Of a stretch of 64,000 nucleotides of DNA, positions 23,538 to 36,336 are shown in pieces; position 1 is the first letter of the stretch; every line of letters begins with the position of its first letter. Origin of the DNA: Actinomadura sp. K4S16 (lineage in GTDB: Bacteria; Actinomycetota; Actinomycetes; Streptosporangiales; Streptosporangiaceae); NCBI RefSeq assembly GCF_008327685.1, contig NZ_BDDE01000018.1, positions 62,001-126,000 of the forward strand, read 5' to 3'. The notes under the pieces were generated by a model. It worked only from the letters and a program-made list of their open reading frames with translations, searched no databases and had not been told where the DNA came from. The position numbers and the translations under genes were made by a program.

Positions 23538-25673
23538 TTGAGCACCGAGACGTCCGTTCCGCATCCCCGCGTCTCAGGGGTGGAGGGGCAGCCCATGGAT
23601 GCGTCCGACGCCGCGCTGTACGCGACCTTGCTGAAGGAAGCCCCCGAAGGGCTGGCGTTCTTCGACCGTGATCTGAGGTGCCGCCGGGCGAACGACGCGC
23701 TCGCGTCGCTGCTGGGCGTCCGCGTGCGCGATCTCCAGCAGCGCCGGCCGTCGGAGGCGCTGCCCGAGGCGCTGGCGGCGGCGTTCGAGTCGGCGCTTCG
23801 GAAGGTGGTCGCCGAGGACCGCCCGGTGAGCGGCCTCGAGGTCGTGGTCCCGGTCCGCCCGCAGGAGGCGTCCGACGAGCCGTCCGGCGTGGCCACCGCC
23901 GTCGAGGAGCGCATCCTGGCGTGCACGTGGCTGCCCGCCAAGGGCGGCGGCGACGAGCGGCCGGGCGTCGTCCTGACCGCGCTGGACGTCACCGAGCGGC
24001 GCAGGGCCGAGGAGGTCATCCGCCGCAAGGAGCAGCGCTACCGCTCGCTCGTGGAGGCCAGCGCCCAGGTGGTGTGGGTCGCCGCACCGGCCGGCGGCGT
24101 GATCGACGACGCGCCCGAATGGCGCGCGATCACCGGCCAGACGCCGGACGACTACGCGGTCGGCGGCTGGCTGTCGGTCGTGCACCCCGAGGACCGTCCC
24201 CGCATCGAGGCGCACTGGCGCGACTGCGTCGAGGAGAACCGCGTCTTCGAGACCAACTACCGCATCCGCACCAAGAGCGGCACCTACCGGCACTTCGACG
24301 TCCGGGCCGTGCCCATCTGGCAGGGCGACGCGGTGATCGAGTGGGTCGGCGCCAACACCGACGTCACGGGCCAGCGCGAGGCCGAGGAGATGCGCGGCAG
24401 GCTGACCGAGCAGCTTTCGGCGGCGGCGCTGCGCACCGCGCGCCTCCAGCAGGCCACCTCCATGCTCGCCGAGGCCCTGACCGTCTCCCAGGTCGTCCAG
24501 GTCATCACCGAGGTCGGCCGGTCCGCCATCGGCGCCGACTACTCCGCCGTGGCGCTGCTGGACGACGACAAGCTGCGGCTCAGCATCGTGGCCCCGTCCC
24601 AGCCGGGGGCGGAGAGCGAGACGCCGCCGCCGTCCCGCGACGGGATCAAGGTCAGCGACCAGACCGTGATGTCGGTGGCGGTGCGCGAGAGCCGGCCGTT
24701 CCTGGCCGAGCATCCCGACAGCCTGCGCCTGCAGCTGGGCCACGGCGAGCGCGACCTGTTCGCCCAGCACACGGAGGAGCGCGCCTGGGTGGGCCTGCCG
24801 CTGCTCGCGGCCGGCGCCCCGATCGGCGCGCTCCGCTTCTCCTTCACCCGGCCCCGGGAGATCACCGAGGAGGAGCGGGTCTTCCTGGAGGCGCTCGCGG
24901 GCCAGTGCGCGCTGGCCGTGGAGCGGGCCCTGCTGTTCGAGCGCGAGCACCGGACCGCCGAGGAGCTCCAGCGGAGCCTCCTGCCGAGCGACCTGCCGCA
25001 GCTGCCGGGAATGGCGCTGGCCGCGCGCTACAACCCCGCGACGCGCCACGTGCAGGTGGGCGGCGACTGGTACGACGTCTTCCGCCTCGCCGACAACCGG
25101 CTCGCCGTGGCGTGCGGCGACGTCATGGGCAAGGGAGTGCTCGCCGCGGCCGGAATGGGCCGCGTCCGCAACGCCCTGCGCGCCCTCGCGCTGAACGATC
25201 CGCGCCCCGCCGCCGTCCTGGCCGGCCTCGACCGGCTGTTCAGCGCCACCGAGGACGAGGAGCAGTTCACCACCGTCGTCTACGCGGTGATCGACCCCGA
25301 GACGGGGCAGGGGGAGCTCAGCAACGCGGGCCACCCGCCGGCCCTGCTGATCTCGCCCGACACGCCCGCGCGCGTGAGCACGAGGGAGCCCGGAACGCCC
25401 CTCGGCTGGCCGAGCCAGCGACAGCAGACAAGTTTTTCCATCGAGACCGGCAACACTGTGGTCTTCTATTCCGATGGACTTGTGGAGAACCGTAGGCGTG
25501 GGGTGGACGCCGGGCTGGAGGAGCTTGTCGCCGTGGCCGCGGACGCCCCACCTGAAGTGGTAGGAGATCCCGAGAGACTCGTCGACTTCCTGGTCGATCG
25601 GATGCTTGCCGGGTATGAGCAGGTAGACGATGTGACCGTGCTTGCCCTGCACGTCCCGCCCAAGTCCGAGTGA
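23538..25673 (+). CDS. PAS-PAS-GAF SpoIIE-type protein phosphatase
   Basis: About 711 aa. Two PAS domains (about residues 20-140, and 160-285 ending with the PAC-like GANTDVTGQREAEEM), a GAF domain (about 300-465) and a C-terminal PP2C/SpoIIE domain (about 485-705) with the metal-binding motifs GGDWYDVF, GDVMGKG, NAGHPPALL, YSDGLVENRR and DDVTVLAL. Such RsbU/RsbP-like phosphatases dephosphorylate anti-anti-sigma factors and switch alternative sigma factors on in response to signals sensed by PAS/GAF. No anti-sigma kinase domain is attached. Start TTG 23538 with GGAGG 8 bp upstream. The next gene downstream is the principal sigma factor, but no STAS or RsbW gene is present nearby. Confidence 0.9.
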   Translation: MSTETSVPHPRVSGVEGQPMDASDAALYATLLKEAPEGLAFFDRDLRCRRANDALASLLGVRVRDLQQRRPSEALPEALAAAFESALRKVVAEDRPVSGLEVVVPVRPQEASDEPSGVATAVEERILACTWLPAKGGGDERPGVVLTALDVTERRRAEEVIRRKEQRYRSLVEASAQVVWVAAPAGGVIDDAPEWRAITGQTPDDYAVGGWLSVVHPEDRPRIEAHWRDCVEENRVFETNYRIRTKSGTYRHFDVRAVPIWQGDAVIEWVGANTDVTGQREAEEMRGRLTEQLSAAALRTARLQQATSMLAEALTVSQVVQVITEVGRSAIGADYSAVALLDDDKLRLSIVAPSQPGAESETPPPSRDGIKVSDQTVMSVAVRESRPFLAEHPDSLRLQLGHGERDLFAQHTEERAWVGLPLLAAGAPIGALRFSFTRPREITEEERVFLEALAGQCALAVERALLFEREHRTAEELQRSLLPSDLPQLPGMALAARYNPATRHVQVGGDWYDVFRLADNRLAVACGDVMGKGVLAAAGMGRVRNALRALALNDPRPAAVLAGLDRLFSATEDEEQFTTVVYAVIDPETGQGELSNAGHPPALLISPDTPARVSTREPGTPLGWPSQRQQTSFSIETGNTVVFYSDGLVENRRRGVDAGLEELVAVAADAPPEVVGDPERLVDFLVDRMLAGYEQVDDVTVLALHVPPKSE

Positions 25674-25926
25674 ACCCCGCCGAAGGCGGCGCCGAGACGG
25701 TCCGGCACGTTCGAAGGACCGCCCCGCGCCCTCTAAGGTGGAGTGTTACCGGGTAGGACTCCAAGGCGGAATGCGCAGCAGTGCCAGAATGCTTGACCCA
25801 GAGAGAGCGGGTACGCTGCGGTCCCGCACCGGGAGGTCCGCTCCGTGTGTGGTCCCACCCAGTGTGAGGCCGAGCCCGTCAGGGCACTTGGGTCAACCAA
25901 GCCACACGTTCGTTCGAGAGGTATTT

Positions 25927-27567
<1,641 letters not shown>

Positions 27568-27591
27568 CCGGCCGCGACACAGACCCGTCGA

Positions 27592-27624
27592 CGATAGGGC
27601 CCCGGCAGTGCCGGGGCCCTATCG
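27592..27624. terminator. Strong bidirectional terminator between hrdB and yaaA
   Basis: A 16-bp perfect inverted repeat: CGATAGGGCCCCGGCA at 27592-27607 and its complement at 27609-27624. It sits between two convergent genes (stops at 27567 and 27655) and can act on both strands. Confidence 0.85.
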
Positions 27625-27654
27625 CGTGCTTGGAATCGTGCCGAGGACGTGTCG

Positions 27655-28398
27655 TCAGTCGTGCAGGACGACGTCGAGGTCGGCGCCGTTCAGTTCGACG
27701 GTGTGGCCGAGGCCGGCGACGGCCTTCACGAGTTCCTCCGGGGTGCGCGGAGAGGCGCCCGCCTTGATCAGGTCATGGGCGATCCGCCCGCGGGTGGCCT
27801 TGGCCATGTGGCTGACGACGGTCCGCTTGGCGACGCCGTCCACGAGCCGCTCCCGGAACACCCGTACGGAGACCGCCGGTCCGGGCGCCTTCCACGCCGA
27901 CGCGTACGGCCCGGACCGCATGTCCACGACCAGGTCGTCGCCGAGCCGGAGGGCCTTGCGCATCGCCGGGCGCCACGACGCCCCCAGTCCTCCCGCAGGA
28001 GGTAGCGAGACCCCCATGGCGAGCCGGTAGGGCGGGACGCGGTCGGTGAGCCTCAGCGCGCCCCACAGGCCCGAGAACACGATGATCTGCCGGGCGGCGG
28101 CCTCGGCGTCCAGATCGGGCAGGTCGAGGTTGTCGTAGAGGACGCCGGTGTAGAGCCGCGCCGCCGGCAGGGTCGGCGCCTTGCGCACGGCCTTGTTGCG
28201 GGCGACGGCCTCGTCGGCCTGGCCGGGCGGAAGGCCGAGCACCTCCGCGGCGTCGGCCCGCCGGCACGCCTTCGCCAGGGCCGCGAGAACGCGTTTGCGC
28301 GTCGGGTTCAGCTCCGGGAAGCTCAGCGAGGCGAGATCGAGGGGCGGGCCGTCCCCCTCGGTGGCCTTCTTCTCCGACGGCGGCAGCAGGATGTGCAC
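27655..28398 (-). CDS. yaaA: Peroxide stress protein YaaA (DUF328/UPF0246)
   Basis: 247 aa. The family start HILLPPSEKK is diagnostic; other conserved blocks are ALYTG-like ARLYTGVLYDNLDL, VFSGLWGALRLTDRVPPYRLAMG, VVDMRSGPYASAW and VVSHMAKATRGRIAHDLIKAG. In E. coli YaaA limits intracellular iron and protects DNA during hydrogen peroxide stress, and it binds DNA; the same is assumed here. The GTG at 28398 gives the conserved N-terminus and is preceded by a G-rich Shine-Dalgarno sequence. The gene is divergent from the GNAT gene with only 23 bp between starts, so their promoters overlap. Confidence 0.93.
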   Translation of the reverse strand: MHILLPPSEKKATEGDGPPLDLASLSFPELNPTRKRVLAALAKACRRADAAEVLGLPPGQADEAVARNKAVRKAPTLPAARLYTGVLYDNLDLPDLDAEAAARQIIVFSGLWGALRLTDRVPPYRLAMGVSLPPAGGLGASWRPAMRKALRLGDDLVVDMRSGPYASAWKAPGPAVSVRVFRERLVDGVAKRTVVSHMAKATRGRIAHDLIKAGASPRTPEELVKAVAGLGHTVELNGADLDVVLHD

Positions 28399-28421
28399 GT
28401 TCCCCCCGAAAGCGGTGACAG

Positions 28422-29153
28422 ATGGCGCGGTCCCTGGAGAGTCGGTTGGGCGAACTGGTCGCCGAGGCGTGGCCCGCGCCGTCCGCCCAGGATATTGGCG
28501 GCTGGCTGCTGCGCCACGCCGGCGGCGTGACCAAGCGGGCCAACTCCGTCCTGCCCTTGGACGATCCCGGGGACGTGCACCGAGCGATTGAGCGGGCGGA
28601 GGGCTTCTACACCGCGCTGGGGCTCCCGACCGTGTTCTCGATGGACGCCCAGGCGCGGCCCGCAGGGCTCGACGGGGTCCTCGAAGGGCGGGGATACGAC
28701 CTGGTCGACCCGACGCTCGCGATGGCGACCGAGTTGAGCGGCCCCTACGAGCGGGACGGTGTGGACATCGCGGACGCGCCGTCCATTGAGTGGCTCGATC
28801 TGTGGTGGTCGGTCGACGGCCGCTACGACCACCAGCTGCCGATGGCGGAGAAGATCCTGACCGGTGTGAGCGCCGGCTACGCATGCGCGGACGGCCTCGC
28901 CGTAGGGCGCGGCGTCCCTCAGGGGGAGTGGCTCGGCATCTACGCCATGGCCGTCGCGCCGGAAGCGCGCAGGCGGGGTCTGGGCCGGCGCGTCCTGCGG
29001 GCCCTTCTCGGCTGGGGGAGCGAGCAGGGATGCGAACGGGCGTATCTGGTGGTCGTCGAGCGGAACGCCCCCGCCAGGGCGCTGTACGAGGCGGAGGGGT
29101 TCGTGCGTGCGGCCGCCTATCACTACCGCGTGAGGAATGTCACCACAAGGTGA
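28422..29153 (+). CDS. GNAT-family N-acetyltransferase
   Basis: 243 aa. The C-terminal half has the GNAT acetyl-CoA-binding motif: YAMAVAPEARRRGLGRRVLRALLGWG followed by VVERNAPARALYEAEGFV. The N-terminal half (AQDIGGWLLRHAGGVTKRANSVLP, then AIERAEGFYTALGLPTVFSM) is a second degenerate GNAT-like unit, as in many actinobacterial double GNAT proteins. It transfers an acetyl group to an unknown amine. Start ATG 28422. Confidence 0.87.
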   Translation: MARSLESRLGELVAEAWPAPSAQDIGGWLLRHAGGVTKRANSVLPLDDPGDVHRAIERAEGFYTALGLPTVFSMDAQARPAGLDGVLEGRGYDLVDPTLAMATELSGPYERDGVDIADAPSIEWLDLWWSVDGRYDHQLPMAEKILTGVSAGYACADGLAVGRGVPQGEWLGIYAMAVAPEARRRGLGRRVLRALLGWGSEQGCERAYLVVVERNAPARALYEAEGFVRAAAYHYRVRNVTTR

Positions 29154-29265
29154 GAAGTCGAAGGGCGAAGCGCATCACCGCGCCGTCCCTATATGGCTAC
29201 GATGTGCAATCACTCGTGCACTCAACGCAATTGTCCTCCGCATGTGCCGGAGGGAGGAATGCGAA

Positions 29266-29293
29266 CGGCGGCCACCGTCTCCGGTGGCCGCCG
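29266..29293. terminator. Bidirectional terminator between the GNAT and DUF7455 genes
   Basis: An 11-bp stem, CGGCGGCCACC at 29266-29276 with GGTGGCCGCCG at 29283-29293, loop GTCTCC. It lies between convergent genes; a short T-rich stretch follows on the plus strand. Confidence 0.75.
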
Positions 29294-29317
29294 CCTAGGG
29301 TCGCTCTATTTTGAGGG

Positions 29318-29548
29318 CTACCGCTCCTCGTCAGAAGCGACGGCCGGGGTTTCGTTCAGCCGGTCGGTCTCGTCCTGAATGTCGGCCCCGTTGGAGCGGA
29401 GGGCCTCTGCGTACTTGCGCCCGTGGTGGGCGCAGAACAGAAGGTCGCCGCCGCCTACAAGGACTGCACGGACGTAGGCCTGAGCGCCGCAGCGGTCGCA
29501 TCGGTCGGCGACGGTCAGCGGCTTGGTTGGGGCAAGGGCTCCAGTCAC
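29318..29548 (-). CDS. DUF7455 zinc-ribbon protein
   Basis: 76 aa. Cys17-x2-Cys20 and a second FCAHHGRK element (Cys39, His41/42) form a predicted zinc site; the motif DRCDRCGAQAYVR..LLFCAHHGRK is highly conserved in actinomycetes, where the gene sits between hrdB and the topoisomerase subunit genes, as here. The function is unknown. GTG 29548 is preceded by GGAAGG. The C-terminus is acidic and likely disordered. Confidence 0.85.
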   Translation of the reverse strand: MTGALAPTKPLTVADRCDRCGAQAYVRAVLVGGGDLLFCAHHGRKYAEALRSNGADIQDETDRLNETPAVASDEER

Positions 29549-29667
29549 GGCACCTTCCTCATGCTCGGGGTCGGTACTTAGGACAACATCTAACCCGACG
29601 CTGGCGTTCCCAACCTGGTTCTTCGTACGCCCACAGCAGAATGGCCCAATTAGTGACCGAGGTCACA

Positions 29668-30741
29668 TTAGGCGGCATCCCAGCGGAACAGCCGCACCGC
29701 GACCAAGGCACCGACGACCGCGACGCCCAGCAGAACGGCGATCTGGGGCAGTGCGGAGGCCGGCCCGAGCCCCCGGCCCATCACATTGAGCATGCCCTCG
29801 TTGAGATAGCGCAGCGGGAAGATGTAGGACAGCGTCCTCATCCAGGCCGGGGAGGCGTCCAGGGGGAAGAACGAGCCGCCGAGGAACGCCATCGGCAGCA
29901 CGATCAGCTGGGTCACCGCCTGCGCGGTCTCCTGCGTCTTGGCCCACGCGCCGATCACCATGCCGATCGACAGGAAGGCGAGCACGCCCGCGATCACCAT
30001 CGGGATCGCCATCCACCAGGCCCCGCTGAGCTTCAGGCCGAACATCGGCAGCTGCGCCACGAGCACGAACAGCGCGAACTGGACGAGCGCCACGGCGAGG
30101 CTGACCGCCACCCGCGCGGCGAACACGGTGGGGATCGGCGCGGGGGAGAGCTGGAGGCGGCGCAGGATGCCCTTGGTGCGCCACGTGACGAGCGTCTGGG
30201 ACGCCCCGAAGACGCCCGCCGACGCCAGCGCCCAGCCGAGGAGGCTCGGCGTGAAGAACTGGATGGCCTTGAGGGAGTCGTCCTCCACCTGCCGGTCGGT
30301 CACCCGGTAGGCGGGCGGCTTGCCGGACGCGGCGAGGTTCGCCGACTGGACGATCGAGTTCATCAGCCCGCGCACCGTCCCGGACTTGACCTGGTCGGCC
30401 ACCGAGTAGTGGACGACCAGTTCGCCCCCGGCCTGCTCCACGACGGCGTCGGCGTCGCCCTTCTCGACCTTGCGGAGGGCGGCGGCGCGGTCGGGGGCCT
30501 TCTCGACCTTCATGACCTTGCCGAGCTCGCCGGCCCCCTGCGCCACCGCCTGGTCGATGACCGGCGCCTTCCCCACCTCCAGGACCTTCACCTTGGACGT
30601 CGACTGGTGGCCGAAGATCCCGCCGAAGACCACCAGGAACATCAGGGGGAACAGCACGGTGAAGAACAGCGCGGTGCGGTCGCGCCGGAAGCCCAGGAAC
30701 ATCGCCCTGGACAGGCTCTTGAAACTCTCGAACGTGCTCAC
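29668..30741 (-). CDS. ABC-2 type transporter permease
   Basis: 357 aa. One N-terminal transmembrane helix (LFFTVLFPLMFLVVFGGIFG), a roughly 150-residue extracytoplasmic domain with valine/lysine-rich repeats, then five helices including LLGWALASAGVFG, FALFVLVAQLPMFGL, and LIVLPMAFLGGSFFPL with the ABC-2 signature PLRYLNEGMLNVM. It is the membrane half of a lipid, drug or polysaccharide exporter with the ATPase encoded immediately upstream. GTG 30741 overlaps the ATPase stop codon by 4 bp (GTGA). Substrate unknown. Confidence 0.9.
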   Translation of the reverse strand: MSTFESFKSLSRAMFLGFRRDRTALFFTVLFPLMFLVVFGGIFGHQSTSKVKVLEVGKAPVIDQAVAQGAGELGKVMKVEKAPDRAAALRKVEKGDADAVVEQAGGELVVHYSVADQVKSGTVRGLMNSIVQSANLAASGKPPAYRVTDRQVEDDSLKAIQFFTPSLLGWALASAGVFGASQTLVTWRTKGILRRLQLSPAPIPTVFAARVAVSLAVALVQFALFVLVAQLPMFGLKLSGAWWMAIPMVIAGVLAFLSIGMVIGAWAKTQETAQAVTQLIVLPMAFLGGSFFPLDASPAWMRTLSYIFPLRYLNEGMLNVMGRGLGPASALPQIAVLLGVAVVGALVAVRLFRWDAA

Positions 30742-31640
30742 GCCCTGTACTCCCGTCCGGTGAGCTCCAGAAAGACGTCCTCGAGGGTGGCGCCGCGGAT
30801 CTGGACGCCGGTGAGCGCGTCCTTGGCCGCCATGGCGGCGACCACCGCGGAGGGGTCGCGGGTGGAGATGGTCAGCGAGACGCCGTCGTCGTCGGCCTCG
30901 TCCGCCCCCGGCAGGAGCCGCGCGTCCTCGACGGCGAGGACTCCGCTGGCCACGCTGATCCTGGCCGGGGCCGCCAGCCCGCGCACCAGCACCGCCGGCG
31001 GGCCGAGCCGCAGGATCCTGCCCGAGTCCATGATGGCGACGCGGTCGCAGAGGATCTCCGCCTCGTCCATGTAGTGCGTGGTCAGGACGATGGTGCGGCC
31101 GTCGGTGTTGATCGAGCGGAGCACGTCCCACAGGTTGCGGCGCGCCTGCGGGTCCAGCGCGGCGGTGGGCTCGTCCAGGAACACGAGCTCCGGGTCGTGC
31201 ACGAGCGCGCACGCGATGGACAGGCGCTGCGCCTGGCCGCCCGAGAGCTTCTCGACGCGGGTGTCGGCCTTGTCGTCCAGGCCGACCAGTTCGAGCATCG
31301 CGTCGGCCTTCTTCGCCGGGACGCCGTAGAGGGAGCCGAACGTCCGCAGCTGCTCGCGCGCGGTCAGCCGCTCGAAGAACGACGACGCCTGCAACTGGAC
31401 GCCGATCCTGGGGAGCAGCTTGGAGTTGCGCGGCCACGGGGGCAGGCCGAGCACGGTGAGGTCGCCCTCGTCCGCCCGCCGCAGCCCCTCGATGATCTCC
31501 AGTGTGGTGGTCTTGCCCGCCCCGTTCGGCCCGAGGATGCCGAAGAACTCGCCCTCCTCGACGGCGAACGTCACCCCGTCCACGGCCTGGACGTCTCCGT
31601 AGCGCTTGCGGAGGCCCGAGACCTCGATCGTGTGCACCAT
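30738..31640 (-). CDS. ABC transporter ATP-binding protein (DrrA/CcmA-like)
   Basis: 300 aa. Walker A GPNGAGKTTTLEII, Q-loop VGVQLQASSFF, signature LSGGQAQRLSIACAL, Walker B LVFLDEPTAALDP and the H-loop TTHYMDEAE. The C-terminal 80 residues form the extra domain typical of DrrA-like exporter ATPases. It pairs with the overlapping permease gene. The gene is divergent from the topoisomerase subunit B gene, separated by 211 bp that presumably contain both promoters. Confidence 0.92.
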   Translation of the reverse strand: MVHTIEVSGLRKRYGDVQAVDGVTFAVEEGEFFGILGPNGAGKTTTLEIIEGLRRADEGDLTVLGLPPWPRNSKLLPRIGVQLQASSFFERLTAREQLRTFGSLYGVPAKKADAMLELVGLDDKADTRVEKLSGGQAQRLSIACALVHDPELVFLDEPTAALDPQARRNLWDVLRSINTDGRTIVLTTHYMDEAEILCDRVAIMDSGRILRLGPPAVLVRGLAAPARISVASGVLAVEDARLLPGADEADDDGVSLTISTRDPSAVVAAMAAKDALTGVQIRGATLEDVFLELTGREYRA

Positions 31641-31851
31641 GCGAGGACAGTAGGGAGGAATCCGGCCCTCGCACACCCACCTATAGGTGGACGTTCGGGT
31701 CTGATAGTCGAAGTAGGGGTAGCCTGGCGGACCGTCCGGGCCCCGCCGCGACGACGTGCGGAACGTCGGCGGCGGCGAGCCTTTCGGTGGATTGTCGGCG
31801 TCCGGGGGTACCCTTCTGCCGACCGTCCTACCCCCGAGGAGCACACGCACG

Positions 31852-33942
<2,091 letters not shown>

Positions 33943-33946
33943 GCGA

Positions 33947-33974
33947 GCGGTCTCCATCCTGAGGTGGAGACCGC
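33947..33974 (+). terminator. Hairpin terminator after the topoisomerase subunit B gene
   Basis: GCGGTCTCCA (33947-33956) and TGGAGACCGC (33965-33974) form a perfect 10-bp stem with an 8-nt loop, starting 5 bp after the stop codon. Confidence 0.75.
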
Positions 33975-34030
33975 GAAGTCCAGCCGGGCGCCGATCCGCG
34001 CGGGGGCCCGGGTGCCTACCGTCAGGGGGC

Positions 34031-35167
34031 ATGAACGCCGTGAAGACCGTGGGGGGCCGTACCGCCCGTGTGGTGATCGTCGGCATCCTGCTGAGCTGGG
34101 GCCTCACCGCCTACGTCCGGGGGCTGCTCAGAGCCGACCCCGCCCCTGCCCTGCACGGCGTCGGCCTGGCCGTCGTCGTGCTCAACGTGATCATGTTCGC
34201 CCTGCTGGGGAGCGGCATCTGGCTCGGACGAGAGTACGGGGCACGGTACCGGTCCCTGGCCATCGTCCTTCTGCTGGGGGCCATCGCGGCGGCGATGGTG
34301 CTGTACGCGCTGGCTCCCGACTCGGGCAACGGGTTCTTCTTCTCCATGGCCGGGCTCTGGGCGCTGCTGATGTGGCTGCCGGTGCCGTGGGGCATCACGG
34401 TGGGCGCGCTGACGGTCGCCGCGATCGGCGGGCTGGGGCAGGCGTACGCCGCGAGCGGCGCGGACCTCGGTCTGATGGCGGCGGTCGCGGGCATCACCCT
34501 GGGCGCGCTGGCGAGCCGCCAGGGCAAGGCCGCGCAGGAGGCGACCCGCCGTGCCGAGGCGGCCAACGCCGTCCTCGCCGAGCGGTCGCGCATCGCGCGG
34601 GAGATCCACGACATCCTGGCCCACTCGCTGTCGGCGCAGATCGTCCATCTGGAGGGGGCGCGGCTGCTGCTCGCGCGGGACGGCGACCGCGTCCAGGCCC
34701 TGGACCGGGTGGAGCGCGCGCGGAACCTCGCCCGATCCGGCCTGGAGGAGACCCGGCGCGCTCTGGCCACGCTCCGCGGCGAGATACCGGAGCCCAAAGA
34801 GGTCCTCCAGGAGCTCGCCGAGGAGTTCTACGCCAGCACCGGACGCCCGTGCGACGTGCACGTGACGGGCGTGCCGCGCGAACTGCCGCCGCAGGCCGGG
34901 CTCGCGGTCGTCCGGACCGCGCAGGAGGCGCTCACCAACGTCCGCAAACACGCTCCCGGCGCGCGCGCACGGGTCGCCCTGCGCTACCTCACCGGCAAGG
35001 TGGAACTCGAAGTGACCGACACCGGCGGCACGGAGACCGTCGAGGAACTGGGCGGCGGCGGATACGGCCTCGTGGGGATGCGGGAGCGTGCGGAGTTGAT
35101 CGATGGCACGCTGGTGACCGGACCGGACGGCAGGGGATTCCGCGTGTCCCTCAGCGTCCCGGCCTGA
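34031..35167 (+). CDS. NarL-type sensor histidine kinase
   Basis: 378 aa. About five transmembrane helices (residues 10-160), then the phosphoacceptor helix ERSRIAREIHDILAHSLSAQIVHLE with the His, the N-box AQEALTNVRKHA and the G-box GGYGLVGMRERAELI. The overlap of domains and size match HisKA_3 (NarL-partner) kinases that sense membrane or lipid signals. It is followed 16 bp later by its response regulator gene, so the pair is a two-component system; the signal is unknown. Confidence 0.9.
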   Translation: MNAVKTVGGRTARVVIVGILLSWGLTAYVRGLLRADPAPALHGVGLAVVVLNVIMFALLGSGIWLGREYGARYRSLAIVLLLGAIAAAMVLYALAPDSGNGFFFSMAGLWALLMWLPVPWGITVGALTVAAIGGLGQAYAASGADLGLMAAVAGITLGALASRQGKAAQEATRRAEAANAVLAERSRIAREIHDILAHSLSAQIVHLEGARLLLARDGDRVQALDRVERARNLARSGLEETRRALATLRGEIPEPKEVLQELAEEFYASTGRPCDVHVTGVPRELPPQAGLAVVRTAQEALTNVRKHAPGARARVALRYLTGKVELEVTDTGGTETVEELGGGGYGLVGMRERAELIDGTLVTGPDGRGFRVSLSVPA

Positions 35168-35183
35168 GCGGAAGGTGCGAGCG

Positions 35184-35843
35184 GTGAGCGACACGGCGAG
35201 GATCCTGGTGGTCGACGACCAGACCGTGGTGCGCGAGGGACTGGTCCTGCTGCTGGAACTGCTGCCCGGCATCGAGGTCGCGGGGGCGTGCGGCGACGGC
35301 GAGCAGGCGGTGGCGCTGGTCGCCGACCTGCGCCCCGACGTCGTCCTCATGGACCTGCGCATGCCGCGGATGGACGGCGTGGAGGCGACCCGCCGCATCA
35401 AGGAGGCGCACCCGGAGGTCGGGATCGTCGTCCTCACCACCTACGCCGACGACGAGTCGATCTTCGCGGCGCTGCGCGCCGGGGCCCGCGGGTACCTCAC
35501 CAAGGACGCCGGCGCCGACGAGATCGCCCGCGCCGTCGCAGCCGTCCGCGAGGGAGGGTCCCAGCTCGACCCGGCCGTCCAGCGCCGCCTGGTCGAGGCC
35601 GTGGCCGTCGGGGACGCCCCCCGCCGCGCCTCGGGCGGCCGGCTGCCGGACGGCCTGACCCGCCGCGAGGCGGAGGTTCTCACGCTCATCGCCCAGGGGC
35701 GCTCCAACGCCGAGATCGCCGGCGACCTGTTCATCTCCGAGGCGACCGTCAAGACGCACATCAACAACCTGTTCGCCAAGGCCGGCCTCCGGGACCGGGC
35801 CCAGGCCGTGACCTACGCCTTCCGGCACGGCCTCAGCGGATGA
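35184..35843 (+). CDS. LuxR/NarL-family response regulator
   Basis: 219 aa. Receiver domain with acidic pair DD near the start (ILVVDDQTVV), phospho-acceptor VVLMDLRMPRMDG and the Lys in GYLTKDAGADE; C-terminal LuxR HTH LTRREAEVLTLIAQGRSNAEIAGDLFISEATVKTHINNLFAKAGL. Partner of the preceding sensor kinase. GTG 35184 is chosen over GTG 35175 because GGAAGG precedes it at the right distance. Targets unknown; the divergent neighbourhood offers no obvious one. Confidence 0.92.
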   Translation: MSDTARILVVDDQTVVREGLVLLLELLPGIEVAGACGDGEQAVALVADLRPDVVLMDLRMPRMDGVEATRRIKEAHPEVGIVVLTTYADDESIFAALRAGARGYLTKDAGADEIARAVAAVREGGSQLDPAVQRRLVEAVAVGDAPRRASGGRLPDGLTRREAEVLTLIAQGRSNAEIAGDLFISEATVKTHINNLFAKAGLRDRAQAVTYAFRHGLSG

Positions 35844-35931
35844 TCTTCGGTCAGCGTCCGGCAAGGGCCTGGTCAAGGCCCGCTCCGGCACGCTCGCGCG
35901 GCCCCAGCATGGGACGGTGCTCAGAACCTGC

Positions 35932-36279
35932 ATGATCGCGGAGTACCTGCGCCCGTACGCGCAATGGCGGATCAACCGCCCCGATCCCTGCGACGACGGC
36001 CGCAACGCCCGCGCCGCGATCGGCCTCATCGACGCGGCCGCCTACGTGGGGCAGCTGGACGACAGCGAGCGCGTCATCGTCCGCATGGCCGTCGCCGGCT
36101 GCTTCACCCTCGGCCGCTTCAACCCGGGCGCGGAGGGCGAGAAGATCATCCGCTTCTGGCACTACGACGACGCCTCCCAGGGCCCGGCCGAGCTCCTCGA
36201 AGCCCTGGCCGACTGCGCCGAGCGCGGCCTGGGTGCCCCTGCGCCGCGCCCCCGCGAGGGCCAGACCACGATGGCGTAA
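35932..36279 (+). CDS. Small conserved protein of unknown function
   Basis: About 115 aa, soluble, helical. Conserved-looking segments are YLRPYAQWRINRPDPCDDGRNARAAIGLIDAAAYV and IIRFWHYDD; the protein matches a family found widely in actinomycetes, but no function is known to me. ATG 35932 is chosen; a GTG 15 bp upstream is possible. It follows the response regulator after 88 bp and may share no promoter with it. Confidence 0.6.
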   Translation: MIAEYLRPYAQWRINRPDPCDDGRNARAAIGLIDAAAYVGQLDDSERVIVRMAVAGCFTLGRFNPGAEGEKIIRFWHYDDASQGPAELLEALADCAERGLGAPAPRPREGQTTMA

Positions 36280-36285
36280 CTCCTG

Positions 36286-36328
36286 CGGTGTGATTCAAAC
36301 GGTGTGATTCGGGCGGTGTGGTTACACC
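36286..36328 (+). repeat. Three tandem copies of a CGGTGTG(A/G)TT unit between convergent genes
   Basis: CGGTGTGATTC at 36286-36296 and 36300-36310 and CGGTGTGGTTAC at 36314-36325 are spaced 14 bp apart. The last copy is part of a small hairpin GGTGT-GGTT-ACACC (36315-36328) that may terminate transcription of the 115-aa gene. Confidence 0.55.
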
Positions 36329-36336
36329 CCGCGTAA

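Noticed and set aside
23574..25652. A 692-codon antisense frame over the SpoIIE phosphatase gene
   Set aside because: Same reason: antisense shadow with no motif, while the plus-strand protein has complete PAS, GAF and PP2C motifs.
25674..25926. A promoter TTGACC near 25790 upstream of hrdB
   Set aside because: The best -10-like box is only 13 bp away; not good enough to call.
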